Source: Leucobacter exalbidus (GTDB taxonomy: Bacteria; Actinomycetota; Actinomycetes; Actinomycetales; Microbacteriaceae). Taken from it: DNA of 64,000 nt. Below, piece after piece: positions 1-8,454 of the stretch. The notes under the pieces were generated by a model. The model did no database searches. It saw nothing but the letters and a program-made list of their open reading frames with translations, and was not told where the DNA came from. The stretch is taken from the NCBI RefSeq assembly GCF_017834145.1, contig NZ_JAFIDA010000001.1, forward strand, positions 1,674,001 through 1,738,000. Direction: 5' to 3'. How positions within the stretch are numbered: the first letter of the stretch is position 1; every line of letters begins with the position of its first letter. The position numbers and the translations under genes were made by a program.

Positions 1-106
1 CGGTTGATCGGTGCACCCCCAGCGCGATCGCAATCTCTGACTGGGTGCGCGGGCGCACCGCAATCAGTTCAAGGATTTCTGCGGCTCGTTGAATGCTCTG
101 GGACAT
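1..106 (-). CDS. IclR-family transcriptional regulator, N-terminal fragment (cut by window edge)
   Basis: Only the first 35 codons are in the window. They begin MSQSIQRAAEILELIAVRP and run into a helix-turn-helix of the IclR type (TQSEIAIALGVHRST). The ATG at 106-104 lies inside the 3' end of the kinase gene, giving a 43-nt overlap, so this is the last visible gene of the tct/kinase operon and probably its local repressor. IclR proteins normally continue for about 220 more residues with an effector-binding domain, which is not visible here. The family call rests on the HTH and on context. Confidence 0.72.
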   Translation of the reverse strand, partial: MSQSIQRAAEILELIAVRPRTQSEIAIALGVHRST

Positions 107-1029
107 GCATCCCCCTCTCGCTGCGACACGAAGTCACGTGTACTGCTCAGCGCCCTGGCCGCGGTTGCGTGCCCCTTGCTGAGTCGGTCTCGTGTATTCA
201 TATCGCGAATCAGCGCCGAAAGGTAGCCCGCGGTGAATGCATCACCGGCACCCACCGTTTCAACGACGTCAACCGTGAGGGCGGGCACAAATACTTCGTC
301 GTCGACAGACACCGCGGTGGCCCCGATGTCACCGTCTTTCACGATCAGGGTGCCCGTCATTTCGAGTCGCTGAAACAGCTCGGCGGCAGACGATGCTCCC
401 CACAAGAGTTCGGCCTCGTCTCGGCCCACAAACACAATGTCTGAACGGGCCGCGAGGCCGGCGAGCACCGGCGCTGCGGTGGCAATGTCCCACACCTTCG
501 GGCGATAGTTCACGTCGAATGACACCATCGTGGCGGTGGCGTGTGCCCGCTCGATCACCGCATCGAGCAGTGATCGGCAGCTTGCTGAGAGCCCCGCCGT
601 AATCCCGCTAATGTGCACCACACGGGTGGCGGCCCAATCAATGCTGTCGACAATGCCAGGGGTCATCTGCGAGGCGGCTGACCCCGCACGGTAGTAGTAC
701 ACCGACGTGGACTCGTCGTCGGGGTCTTTGAAATAGACACCCGTGGGTGCGTCATCAACGACGCGTACCCCGGCTACGTCAACGCCGTGACCGCGCAGCT
801 CGTCGAGCATCCGTTCCCCCAGGGGATCGTTGCCCACCTGACTGATCCACGATGAGTGATGACCGTAGTCGGCCAAATACAGCGCGACAGTAGATTCGGC
901 GCCACCAATCTGAATATCGAAGCTGGGGGCGACCCGCAACCGGGCCGGTGTCGACGGGGTGACCAGCGCCATACTCTCGCCGATGCACACCACTTCGGGG
1001 GCGTTACTGCGTGACTGATTCTGCGACAT
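64..1029 (-). CDS. kdgK: PfkB-family sugar kinase, probable 2-keto-3-deoxygluconate kinase
   Basis: A 321-residue cytoplasmic ribokinase-family enzyme that would phosphorylate a sugar acid such as 2-keto-3-deoxygluconate with ATP before aldol cleavage. It shows the N-terminal IGGAESTVALYLADYG substrate loop (about residues 41-56), a KDG-kinase-like YYYRAGSAAS segment (111-120) and the PfkB signature TVGAGDAFTAGY with catalytic base D263. The ATG at 1029 was chosen because translation from it begins MSQNQSRSNAPEVVCIGESM, the normal PfkB start. It overlaps the end of tctA by 26 nt, and its own end overlaps the IclR gene, so expression is probably coupled. Substrate assignment is by family resemblance; another keto-sugar acid is possible. 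Confidence 0.8.
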   Translation of the reverse strand: MSQNQSRSNAPEVVCIGESMALVTPSTPARLRVAPSFDIQIGGAESTVALYLADYGHHSSWISQVGNDPLGERMLDELRGHGVDVAGVRVVDDAPTGVYFKDPDDESTSVYYYRAGSAASQMTPGIVDSIDWAATRVVHISGITAGLSASCRSLLDAVIERAHATATMVSFDVNYRPKVWDIATAAPVLAGLAARSDIVFVGRDEAELLWGASSAAELFQRLEMTGTLIVKDGDIGATAVSVDDEVFVPALTVDVVETVGAGDAFTAGYLSALIRDMNTRDRLSKGHATAARALSSTRDFVSQREGDACPRAFNEPQKSLN

Positions 1030-2509
1030 CACGTGAGCGTCCTTTCTTGATGAGCGCCACGATGCGGGGCGCGAACACAGCCACAATGCTGAGCACGATG
1101 AGGATGGATGCGATCGGTGAGTGAATGACTGCGGCGGGGCCGTCGATGAGCAGCGCGCGGCGCAGATTGCTCTCGGCGAGCGGGCCCAGAATCAACCCGA
1201 GCACCATGGGCCCGGGTGGGAACCCGAAGCGGCGCATGAGCAGCCCGATGAACCCGAAAGCAAACATCAAGACGACGTCAAAGATGCTGTTCTGTACGGC
1301 ATACGTGCCCACCATGCAGAACGTGACGATGATGATCGCCAGGTACCTGGGCGGGAGCGCGAGCAGATTGACGACACCCTTCATACGTACGAGCGCCAGG
1401 GCGAGCGCGCCCAGGGTCGCGATCACCATGATCGTGCCGAGGCTGAAGACCAGATCGGGCTGGGTGACAAACAGTGCCGGCCCGGGCTGCAATCCCCAGA
1501 TCACCATGGAGCCGAGCATCACGGCCATCACCGAGTCACCGGGCACGCCCAATGCCAGTGTGGTGGTGACCGAACCGCCCATCGTGGCGGCGCTCGCGCT
1601 GTCGGCAGCGGCGACGCCTTCGAGGTTACCCTTGCCAAAGGTGTCGGACTGCTTAGACGCCCGACGCGCCTGATCCCAGCCCACCACGCCAGCGATATCG
1701 CCGCCGGCCGCAGGAACAACGCCCACGATGGCGCCAACGATCGTGCCGATGATCGTGGGTTTACGCAGCAGCTTTCGTTCTGACTTATTCGGCCACCACT
1801 CACCCAGCTGGGTGATGGGCTGCGGGGCTTTGCCCCGTCGCGCCGTGATCATCTGGTTGAAGACGTCTGCAATGCCGAACAGGCCGATAATGACCGCGAT
1901 GAAGGGGAGGCCGGAGTTCAACTCGGTGATCCCCAGGGTGAACCGCGGGTCGCCGGTGATCGGGTCGCGCCCGACCGTGCCCAAAAGCAGGCCGAGGGCG
2001 CCGGCGGTCAGACCTTTCAGTACCTTGCCCCCAGACACACCAATCATCATGGTGAGACCGAAGACCACGAGCGCAAACATCTCGATCGGGCCAAACTTCA
2101 GCGCGAACGATGCGAGCGGTTGCGCGAAAAATAGCAGGATCGCGATGCCGCACAGTGCACCGACGGCGCTGACCAGCGCAGAACTCGTCAGTGCGATGCC
2201 GGCGCGACCCTGCTTGGCGAGGGGGTAACCATCAAAGGTCGTCGCGATCGAGGCCGGGGTGCCAGGTGTATTAATCAGGATTGCTGGAACGCGATCGCCA
2301 AACTGTGCGGCGATGTAGATCGAGAGCAGCACGGCGAGGCCCTGCAGCGGTTCGAGTGTCAGTGTGAAGCCGGCCGCCAGTGCGACCGCCATGGTCGCGG
2401 TGATACCGGGTACGGCACCGACCAGCGTGCCCACCAAGATGCCGATAACGAGGCAAATACCGATGGTGGGGTCGAGGAGGGCGGTGACCCCGTCAAGTAC
2501 AGCATTCAT
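1004..2509 (-). CDS. tctA: Tripartite tricarboxylate-type transporter, large membrane subunit TctA
   Basis: A 501-residue polytopic membrane protein with about twelve hydrophobic segments, matching TctA (about 500 residues). Family hallmarks are the N-terminal GILVGTLVGAVPGITATMA segment and the conserved central GEWWPNKSERKLLRKPTIIG and PAAGGDIA regions. TctA forms the substrate channel with TctB and receives substrate from periplasmic-type protein TctC. ATG 2509 overlaps the tctB stop by 4 nt (ATGA), which fixes the start. Tct systems carry citrate or other carboxylates; here the coupled KDG kinase suggests a sugar acid. Confidence 0.92.
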   Translation of the reverse strand: MNAVLDGVTALLDPTIGICLVIGILVGTLVGAVPGITATMAVALAAGFTLTLEPLQGLAVLLSIYIAAQFGDRVPAILINTPGTPASIATTFDGYPLAKQGRAGIALTSSALVSAVGALCGIAILLFFAQPLASFALKFGPIEMFALVVFGLTMMIGVSGGKVLKGLTAGALGLLLGTVGRDPITGDPRFTLGITELNSGLPFIAVIIGLFGIADVFNQMITARRGKAPQPITQLGEWWPNKSERKLLRKPTIIGTIVGAIVGVVPAAGGDIAGVVGWDQARRASKQSDTFGKGNLEGVAAADSASAATMGGSVTTTLALGVPGDSVMAVMLGSMVIWGLQPGPALFVTQPDLVFSLGTIMVIATLGALALALVRMKGVVNLLALPPRYLAIIIVTFCMVGTYAVQNSIFDVVLMFAFGFIGLLMRRFGFPPGPMVLGLILGPLAESNLRRALLIDGPAAVIHSPIASILIVLSIVAVFAPRIVALIKKGRSRDVAESVTQ

Positions 2510-3018
2510 AGTGGAACCCTGAGGAGCAGGCCGAAGACACCGAACAAGATAGCGGTGACTACGACGGGGAAAAGGATGAGGGCGCGCCAGCCGCGGCCGC
2601 CCATGAGCAGGCTCAGCCCGGCAACCAGCACGAGGGTGATGGGTACAAAGTGCAGCACCTGCCACAGCAGCCCGTAGAGCACGATGGCGGGGATGAAGAT
2701 TGCCAGCTGCACGAGTCCGTGGCGTGACACCTGGTCTTCTTCGATGACGCCCGGTTTGCGTGCGCCGGTGATTGCGATGGCGATGCCACCCACTGTGGTG
2801 AGCACGCCCAGAGTGAGGGGCCAGAATACGGGGCTGTTAATGAAGTTCGGGGCGCTATTGGGAAGCAGCAGCGCCGCTCCCACGATCGCGAGGCCGAGCG
2901 CAGCGGTGACCGATCCGGTCCAGACTTCGCGCGCGACGGAGCTGGGGCATGCACCCGAGTCTTCACCCGGGTGCACCGCCGTTTCAGCCTCCGTCACAGT
3001 GACAGAGGGTGCGGTCAT
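2506..3018 (-). CDS. tctB: Tripartite tricarboxylate-type transporter, small membrane subunit TctB
   Basis: A 170-residue protein with an acidic N-terminal tail followed by four hydrophobic segments, the layout of TctB. The first segment follows EVWTGSVTAALGLAIVGAAL at about residue 31. It is joined to its neighbours by ATGA overlaps at both ends: its stop overlaps the tctA start, and its start overlaps the tctC stop. TctB sequences are poorly conserved, so the assignment relies largely on size, topology and position between tctC and tctA. Confidence 0.88.
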   Translation of the reverse strand: MTAPSVTVTEAETAVHPGEDSGACPSSVAREVWTGSVTAALGLAIVGAALLLPNSAPNFINSPVFWPLTLGVLTTVGGIAIAITGARKPGVIEEDQVSRHGLVQLAIFIPAIVLYGLLWQVLHFVPITLVLVAGLSLLMGGRGWRALILFPVVVTAILFGVFGLLLRVPL

Positions 3019-3995
3019 TTCGCGAGGATCTCAGCGAATCGCTTGTTCTCAGATGCCGCGAATGCCGTCGTCGACTCGGCGTCCTGATACAACGGGATGT
3101 TGCCGCTGTCGGTCGTGAAGGTCACGAACTTATCGCTCTCGGCGGCGGTCGCCACAGCGGCTTCAAGGGTGTCGCGCACGGCGTCGTCGAGGCCTGCCGG
3201 CGCAGCCACCGTAGCCCAGCTGCCAATCACCACGTCGTAGCCCTGCGAGATCGCGGTGGGTACGCCCTCGAGCGCGGGGGCTTCTTCTTCGGTAAATACC
3301 GCGAGCACGCGCAGCTGGCCCTGGTCGTGAGCGGGCGCCGTCTCACCGATGCCCGCGAAGACTGCGTCAACCTGGCCGCCCATGGCCGCCGTTACCGCGG
3401 GAGCACCGCCGTCAAAGGGGACACTCTGAAACTTGACGCCCGCGGCATCGCCCACTGCGGTCGCACCGATCTCCCAGATGGAGCCGGCGCCAGCGTTCGA
3501 GATTGTGACCGATCCGGGGGCCTCCTTGGCCGCCGCGACGAGGTCGTCGAGGGTCTTGAATTTACTGTCTGCCGGCACCGCGAGGGTGCCCGGCTGTGAG
3601 TTCAAGCGGCCCAAGAAGTCGTAGTTCTCGTGGTCGATGTTGTAACCCTGCTCGCCGAGCATGCTGACCTCAACGGGAAGCACCGCGATGGAGTAGCCGT
3701 CGGCCTTCGTGCCAGCGACGTGCTCCATGCCCACCGAACCTGCGCCACCTGGGCGGTTATCAACCACTACCGAGACACCGAGTTCGGTCTCCATCTCGGC
3801 ACCAATGGTGCGCGCAGCCAGGTCGGTTGCGCCGCCAGCGGTGGTGGGGGTGTACAGCGTGATGGTTTTACTCGGAAACTCTGCAGCAGAGCTTTCCCCG
3901 CCGCCGCGGTTGGCGCACGCGGTGGCGCCCAGGGCGAGACCGGTCAGCGCGATCAGGGCAACGCCTCGGCGCAGCTGGGTATTCAATGACTTCAT
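3015..3995 (-). CDS. tctC: Tripartite tricarboxylate-type transporter, solute-binding lipoprotein TctC
   Basis: A 326-residue secreted binding protein. Translation from ATG 3995 gives a basic start MKSLNTQLRRG, a hydrophobic core and a lipobox ending LGATAC, so it is probably a lipid-anchored protein. An upstream in-frame start at 4013 would only add six residues. The Bug/TctC fold is indicated by FPSKTITLYTPTTAGGATDLAAR after the signal, VVDNRPGGAGSVGMEHV and the C-terminal DSGNIPLY. It is the first gene of the operon, as usual for the most abundant subunit, and lies directly downstream of the palindromic region at 4037-4116. Confidence 0.92.
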   Translation of the reverse strand: MKSLNTQLRRGVALIALTGLALGATACANRGGGESSAAEFPSKTITLYTPTTAGGATDLAARTIGAEMETELGVSVVVDNRPGGAGSVGMEHVAGTKADGYSIAVLPVEVSMLGEQGYNIDHENYDFLGRLNSQPGTLAVPADSKFKTLDDLVAAAKEAPGSVTISNAGAGSIWEIGATAVGDAAGVKFQSVPFDGGAPAVTAAMGGQVDAVFAGIGETAPAHDQGQLRVLAVFTEEEAPALEGVPTAISQGYDVVIGSWATVAAPAGLDDAVRDTLEAAVATAAESDKFVTFTTDSGNIPLYQDAESTTAFAASENKRFAEILAK

Positions 3996-4036
3996 TGTCA
4001 GGTGTCCAATCAAGGTCTTAGATCACTTCATCGTGT

Positions 4037-4069
4037 TGCAAGGTGCGCAACTCAATTGCGCACCTTGCA
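4037..4069. promoter_or_regulatory. Perfect 14-bp inverted repeat, probable operator of the tct/kinase operon
   Basis: TGCAAGGTGCGCAA (4037-4050) is followed after CTCAA by its exact reverse complement (4056-4069). It lies about 40 bp upstream of tctC. A weaker related site, GTTGCGC-N8-GTGCAAC, is at 4080-4101, centred about 37 bp away, as expected for two dimer sites on one face. The adjacent IclR gene is the obvious candidate ligand. A transcriptional hairpin is a less likely alternative because no T tract follows. Confidence 0.65.
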
Positions 4070-4098
4070 CACTTTACCTGTTGCGCGTCGAAATGTGC

Positions 4099-4116
4099 AA
4101 CGTGATCTGTCACGTT
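4099..4116. promoter_or_regulatory. Second palindrome in the tct promoter region
   Basis: AACGTGA-TCTG-TCACGTT is a perfect 7-bp inverted repeat with a 4-bp spacer. Its sequence differs from the TTGCGCA-type repeats next to it, so it may bind a second regulator. The stretch from 4117 to 4258 shows nothing else recognisable. Confidence 0.4.
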
Positions 4117-4258
4117 TCAGCGAGGATTTTTTCACCATTTTTCGCGCCATCGCCTTCGGGCAATTTGTTTTCGGGCGCGCCAAATTCACCCGCCCCGGGC
4201 CGGGCGGGTTCAGCTCCTGCGGCGAGCGCCGATGCGGGTGCGGGCCTTCAGCCGGCAG

Positions 4259-4921
4259 TTAGCGCGGGCGCAGGGTGGAGTGCTGCTGTACCCAGCTGAA
4301 CATCGACACGGCCGCTGCGGCCGAGGCGTTGAGCGAGCGGGTCGAGCCGTACTGGGTGATCTCGACCACGGCTTCTGCGGCGGCCACGGCTTCGTCAGTG
4401 AGGCCGGGGCCTTCTTGCCCGAAGAGCATGACGCAGCGCTCAGGCCAGTCGAAGGTTTCCATGGGTACGCAGCCCGGCACGTTGTCGATCGCGATGATCG
4501 GAATGCCCTCGGTGGCAGCCCACGCCACGAGCGCGGCGATGTCTTCGCGGTGCTCGACGTGCTGGTAGCGGTCGGTGACCATGGCGCCGCGCTTGTTCCA
4601 GCGGCGGCGGCCCACGATGTGCACGGTGTCGGCGGCGAATGCGTTCGCGCTGCGCACGATCGAACCGATGTTCATGTCGTGCTGCCAGTTTTCGATGGCC
4701 ACGTGAAAGCCGTGGCGCTGCTCGTCGAGGTCGGCCACGATGGCCTCCATCGTCCAGTACCGGTAGCGGTCAATGACGTTGCGTGAGTCACCGGTTTCGA
4801 GCAGTTCGCGGTCGTAGTGCGGCTCGGTGGGCCACGCTTCGGGGCCGCCCGGCCAGGGGCCCACACCCCAGGTGCTGCGCTCGGGGTGCGGATTATCTGC
4901 GGGCTGTTCGACGGTGTTCAC
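4259..4921 (-). CDS. SpoU/TrmH-family RNA 2'-O-methyltransferase
   Basis: A 220-residue SPOUT-fold methyltransferase that would use S-adenosylmethionine to methylate a ribose 2'-hydroxyl in tRNA or rRNA. The three SpoU motifs are visible: NIGSIVRSANAF (motif 1, about residue 84), CVMLFGQEGPGL (motif 2, about 163) and YGSTRSLNASAAAAVSMF (motif 3, about 190). The start is GTG 4921, preceded by GGGAG about nine bases upstream. It is a single gene; the RNA target cannot be read from the sequence. Confidence 0.88.
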   Translation of the reverse strand: MNTVEQPADNPHPERSTWGVGPWPGGPEAWPTEPHYDRELLETGDSRNVIDRYRYWTMEAIVADLDEQRHGFHVAIENWQHDMNIGSIVRSANAFAADTVHIVGRRRWNKRGAMVTDRYQHVEHREDIAALVAWAATEGIPIIAIDNVPGCVPMETFDWPERCVMLFGQEGPGLTDEAVAAAEAVVEITQYGSTRSLNASAAAAVSMFSWVQQHSTLRPR

Positions 4922-4985
4922 CCGTCTATTCTCCCAGGCTCACGGGCGTGCGGCGCCCAGGGAGCTGCACGCCGCACGCGCGGGG

Positions 4986-6017
4986 TTATTCAGGCTCCCC
5001 CGGGCTGCCGAGCGAGGCCGGCCATCCGGCTCCCGGCAGGCAGGCGAGCACGGCCGCGTCGCCCGTCACTCGCCACGCACCAAATGCGTAGGGCACGGCG
5101 TAGGCCTCTCCGCTTTTCACCGCGATCTCGCCGGCCACCGAGTGCAGCGTGCCCGACCCTGCGGTGACGATCACGACGGCGAACGATGCCGGGTAGGCGC
5201 CGCCGGGGCCCTGGCCGCGCAGCACCCTGAAATAGGGGTCGGCCGCCGCGGGCAGCATGGTCTCTGGGCCCGGGCTCGGCTGTGACTCGGCGTGGTGAAT
5301 CAGCGCAGCCAGTTCGGCACCCGCGAGCGCCGCGTGCGAAACCGCGCCCATCACGGCGTCAAAGCCCAGGTCAAGGTGCGATTCTTCGCGCGTCGAGGTC
5401 GTCACTGACCACTCCAGCAAAATCGAGAAGTCAGTGGGCTCTTGCACCTCGGCCACGAATACGCCCGTGCCAATCGCGTGCGCGGTGCCCGCGGGCACGA
5501 GCACGCTGAGCCCCGGATACGCAGGAATTTCGTTGAGTTGGGAGAGCAACCAATCGCTGTCTTGGGCGTCGCGGCGCGCGGCCAATTGATCCGGATCGAC
5601 ATCAGCTTTCCACCCCACGTACAGCGCGCTGCCCGGTTCGGCATCGAGCACGAACCATGCCTCGGTTTTGCCGTAGGGGCAGTCGAGGTGGCTCGCCGCG
5701 AACGCCCGGCCCGGGTGCACGTGGGTGGGGAGGCGTTGGCGGGCATCGAGCAGTTTCACGAGCACGCCCACGTCGGCGGGGGCGCTGCCGCGGCCGCCCA
5801 CCCAGGATTCGGGGTCGGCGGCGACGAGGTCGGCGAGCGGGCCGTGCGCGGTGATCGCGGGCCCTACCTCGGGTTCTCCGAAACGTGACACGGTTGAGCC
5901 CAGCCACTCTTCGGGCTGAAATTCGGTGAGCTGGCTGATGCCACGCAGCGCAGCGATGCGGTCCCCTCCGCGGTAGAAGTGCTGGATCGGGTTGGGTGGC
6001 AACAGAAGCGGTTTCAC
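4986..6017 (-). CDS. manA: Mannose-6-phosphate isomerase, type I
   Basis: A 343-residue zinc-dependent cupin enzyme interconverting mannose 6-phosphate and fructose 6-phosphate. Zinc-ligand regions are recognisable in PTHVHPGRAFAASH and the following YGKTEAWFVLD. EEWLGSTVSRFGEPE near residue 40 is typical of class I. GTG 6017 was chosen because it is preceded by GAAAGGACC at a good distance and gives MKPLLLPPNPIQHFYRGG; an in-frame GTG at 6056 is possible but lacks a ribosome site. It appears monocistronic. Confidence 0.88.
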   Translation of the reverse strand: MKPLLLPPNPIQHFYRGGDRIAALRGISQLTEFQPEEWLGSTVSRFGEPEVGPAITAHGPLADLVAADPESWVGGRGSAPADVGVLVKLLDARQRLPTHVHPGRAFAASHLDCPYGKTEAWFVLDAEPGSALYVGWKADVDPDQLAARRDAQDSDWLLSQLNEIPAYPGLSVLVPAGTAHAIGTGVFVAEVQEPTDFSILLEWSVTTSTREESHLDLGFDAVMGAVSHAALAGAELAALIHHAESQPSPGPETMLPAAADPYFRVLRGQGPGGAYPASFAVVIVTAGSGTLHSVAGEIAVKSGEAYAVPYAFGAWRVTGDAAVLACLPGAGWPASLGSPGEPE

Positions 6018-6116
6018 AGGGGTCCTTTCACGGGCGTCGATGACCGTTGTCTCCACCCTACGACCACGCGGGCCTCAGCGCGCGGGTGAATCTGCCGGGT
6101 GATGAGTGCTCGCGCT

Positions 6117-7133
6117 TCAGACCTCGTCTGGGCGCGCCACCAGCGTCGGCCGTGCCGCGGCCCGCTTCGCTTCGCCGCCGGCGCTGCCGTCGCCCGCACC
6201 CTCGCCCGCGGCCGCCGCCTCGGCCTGAGAGATTTCGCGGGCGCCCCGCCACTCCTCGAGGTGCACGGGGTCATCGGTCACGATGAGGTCAATGCCGCGC
6301 TCCATCGCGTGATCCCACAGCGGCTCTTTGTTGAGGGTATACACGAGCAGGCCGATCCCTGCCGCCCGCAGTTCGGTGAGCAGGTCGGGGTGCTGCTCAA
6401 GCACTTTGGGCCGCCCGCCCACGGCCGACACTTCAAGCTCGACGGCAATCGCGGCAATGCGCGCATCCCACTCGCGGGTCAGCATCACCCGCGCAAAGGT
6501 GGGGGCCACTTGCTGCAGCCCCCGCAGGGTGTCCTCCTCGAAGGACTGTAGCGCGACCCGGTTCACCAGATACCGCGCCTGCAGCTGGTCGGTGACGGCC
6601 GAGATCTGCTCGGGCAGCCACTCCCCCTTCAGCTCGACCAGTGCGCGCACGTTGGCGGGCGCGAGCTCGTTCAGAAACTCTTCGAGCGTGGGGATCTGTT
6701 CGCCCGCATAGGCGGGGTCGAACCAGCTACCGGCGTCGAGGGTGCGCAGCTGCGCGAGGGTGTACCGGCCGACCTCTCCAATGCCGTTGGTGGTGCGGTC
6801 GATGGTGAGGTCGTGCATCAGCACGGGCACGCCATCGCGGGTGAGCTGCACGTCGGCCTCGACGAAATCGACCTGCTGGGCGATGCCGATGCGCACCGCC
6901 GCGAGCGTGTTCTCGGGGGCGAGCGCTGCGGCCCCGCGGTGGGAGACGATGCTCACGGCGCCCTCACGCAGCAGCGCCCCGTGCTGCTGCATGGTGCTCG
7001 CCGCTGCGGCGTGAGGATTGGCGCCAAACATGATGACGAGCGCGGCCGCGATCAGCCCCGCAATGACGCCCGAGCGCACCCCTAAGTGCACCCCGAACTG
7101 CCCCGTTGCCTGCCGCACATCAGCTCTACGCAT
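6117..7133 (-). CDS. Membrane-anchored or secreted glycerophosphodiester phosphodiesterase
   Basis: A 338-residue protein with an N-terminal hydrophobic segment (VIAGLIAAALVIMFGA, about residues 23-38), so the catalytic domain is outside the membrane. The GDPD domain follows: HRGAAALAPENT supplies the first catalytic histidine and the ENT metal site, FVEADVQLTRDG the E-x-D pair, and MHDLTIDRTTNG the second histidine. It would release glycerol 3-phosphate from glycerophosphodiesters or act on teichoic-acid-like polymers. The C-terminal tail after about residue 305 is alanine-rich and low complexity. ATG 7133 was preferred over 7163. Confidence 0.88.
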   Translation of the reverse strand: MRRADVRQATGQFGVHLGVRSGVIAGLIAAALVIMFGANPHAAAASTMQQHGALLREGAVSIVSHRGAAALAPENTLAAVRIGIAQQVDFVEADVQLTRDGVPVLMHDLTIDRTTNGIGEVGRYTLAQLRTLDAGSWFDPAYAGEQIPTLEEFLNELAPANVRALVELKGEWLPEQISAVTDQLQARYLVNRVALQSFEEDTLRGLQQVAPTFARVMLTREWDARIAAIAVELEVSAVGGRPKVLEQHPDLLTELRAAGIGLLVYTLNKEPLWDHAMERGIDLIVTDDPVHLEEWRGAREISQAEAAAAGEGAGDGSAGGEAKRAAARPTLVARPDEV

Positions 7134-7331
7134 CTGCCCTCCGCACCGTGCTCCGTCGCCCAATGCCAGTCAGCCTAGCTCAATTCGTTACCATTTTGTG
7201 ATGTTTACTGCGTGGCCTCGCGCTCGACATCTGGGCGGCCCTAGAGTCGACACTGTGCGGTCTGTACGGGCCGTGAATAGCGCGGTGGCACGCAGCCTGC
7301 GCGCCCACTCAGACCCCTCGAGGAGACCTTC

Positions 7332-8288
7332 GTGACTCACCAGCCCCACAGCTTTCGCCTCACGTTCGGGGCGTACGCCGCCGAGATCTTGGCCACCGGC
7401 GCTACGCTTTCACGCCTCACCTACGCCGGCCGCGATCTGATTCTGCCCGCGGGCTCCCCGCACGCCCCGGGGTTTCCCGGCGCGCTGCTCGCCCCCTGGC
7501 CCAACCGCACCGTCGACGGCCGCTACACCTTCAACGGGCAGCTGCTCGAGGTGCCGATCAACGAGGCCGAGCGCCACCACGCGCTCCACGGGCTCGCCTA
7601 CGCCCTCGAGTTCGCCCCGACCGGCCCGCCCCAGGCGGCCACGCTCGAGCTCACCGCGATGCTCGATCCCACCCCCGGGTACCCGTGGCAGTTGCGCTTC
7701 ACCGCGCACTTCACCCTCGACGAGGCTGGCCTGCGCTACGGCGTCACCGCCGAGAACCTGTCGCAGAATGCTGCGCCCTATGGCGCCTCGACCCACCCCT
7801 ATCTCATCGCGGGCCCCGGCTCCATCGATGATTGGGAGCTTGAGCTCGCGGTGAGCGAGCGGCTCGAAGTGACCCCGGATCGCCTGATCCCGCAGCACCT
7901 CACCCCCGCGGCTGGTTTCACGGGCCGGCTCGGCAGTACGAGCCTCGACCACGCCTTCACCGGCATCGGGTGGCACGAAGGCACCGCAGACGACACTGCC
8001 TCAGAAGCTGCCGCCGCGACCGCCACCCTGCGGGCCCCGGGCGGCACCGGCGTGGTGATGGAGTGGGATCGTTCGTGCCCGTGGGTGCAGATCTTCACGT
8101 GCGACCTGGGTGCCAGCGACCCCGCTCACCGGTCGGCGGTGGCACTCGAGCCGATGACCTGCGCTCCCGATGCGTTCAACGATGGCGCGTACCCCTTCGA
8201 TACGGGGCTGCTGACGCTCGATGCCGGCCAGTCGCACACCACGCTCTGGCGCCTCACAGCCCTCGAGGGCGCAGGCACGGCGCGCTAA
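7332..8288 (+). CDS. galM: Aldose 1-epimerase (galactose mutarotase)
   Basis: A 318-residue beta-sandwich epimerase that converts beta- to alpha-D-galactose for GalK. It has the family features NRTVDGRYTFNGQ near the N-terminus, ERHHALHGLAY with the substrate histidine, STHPYL with the catalytic histidine and VALEPMTCAPDAFN with the catalytic glutamate near residue 276. GTG 7332 follows GAGGAGACC. It is the first gene of a galM-galT-galK cluster, with 166 bp to galT, so galT may have its own promoter. The stretch 7134-7331 is the promoter region and shows no clear operator. Confidence 0.93.
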   Translation: MTHQPHSFRLTFGAYAAEILATGATLSRLTYAGRDLILPAGSPHAPGFPGALLAPWPNRTVDGRYTFNGQLLEVPINEAERHHALHGLAYALEFAPTGPPQAATLELTAMLDPTPGYPWQLRFTAHFTLDEAGLRYGVTAENLSQNAAPYGASTHPYLIAGPGSIDDWELELAVSERLEVTPDRLIPQHLTPAAGFTGRLGSTSLDHAFTGIGWHEGTADDTASEAAAATATLRAPGGTGVVMEWDRSCPWVQIFTCDLGASDPAHRSAVALEPMTCAPDAFNDGAYPFDTGLLTLDAGQSHTTLWRLTALEGAGTAR

Positions 8289-8454
8289 TCCACGCCGCCA
8301 CCGCGGGGCCCGGGCCACACGCTCGAGCCCCGCGGCCACCCACCGCGCCCCGCAACTCGGCCGCAACTCGGCCGCAGCCCAACCGCAACTTGAAGCTGCG
8401 CATTTCAGCCCCAAAGTTGTCTCGAAACGCACCCGCAACCAGTACGATGTTTGC

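Noticed and set aside
8221..8454. Longer galT start within the galM 3' end
   Set aside because: The extra 78 residues are arginine/proline-rich shadow sequence of galM and the intergenic region; GTG 8455 begins a GalT-like protein.
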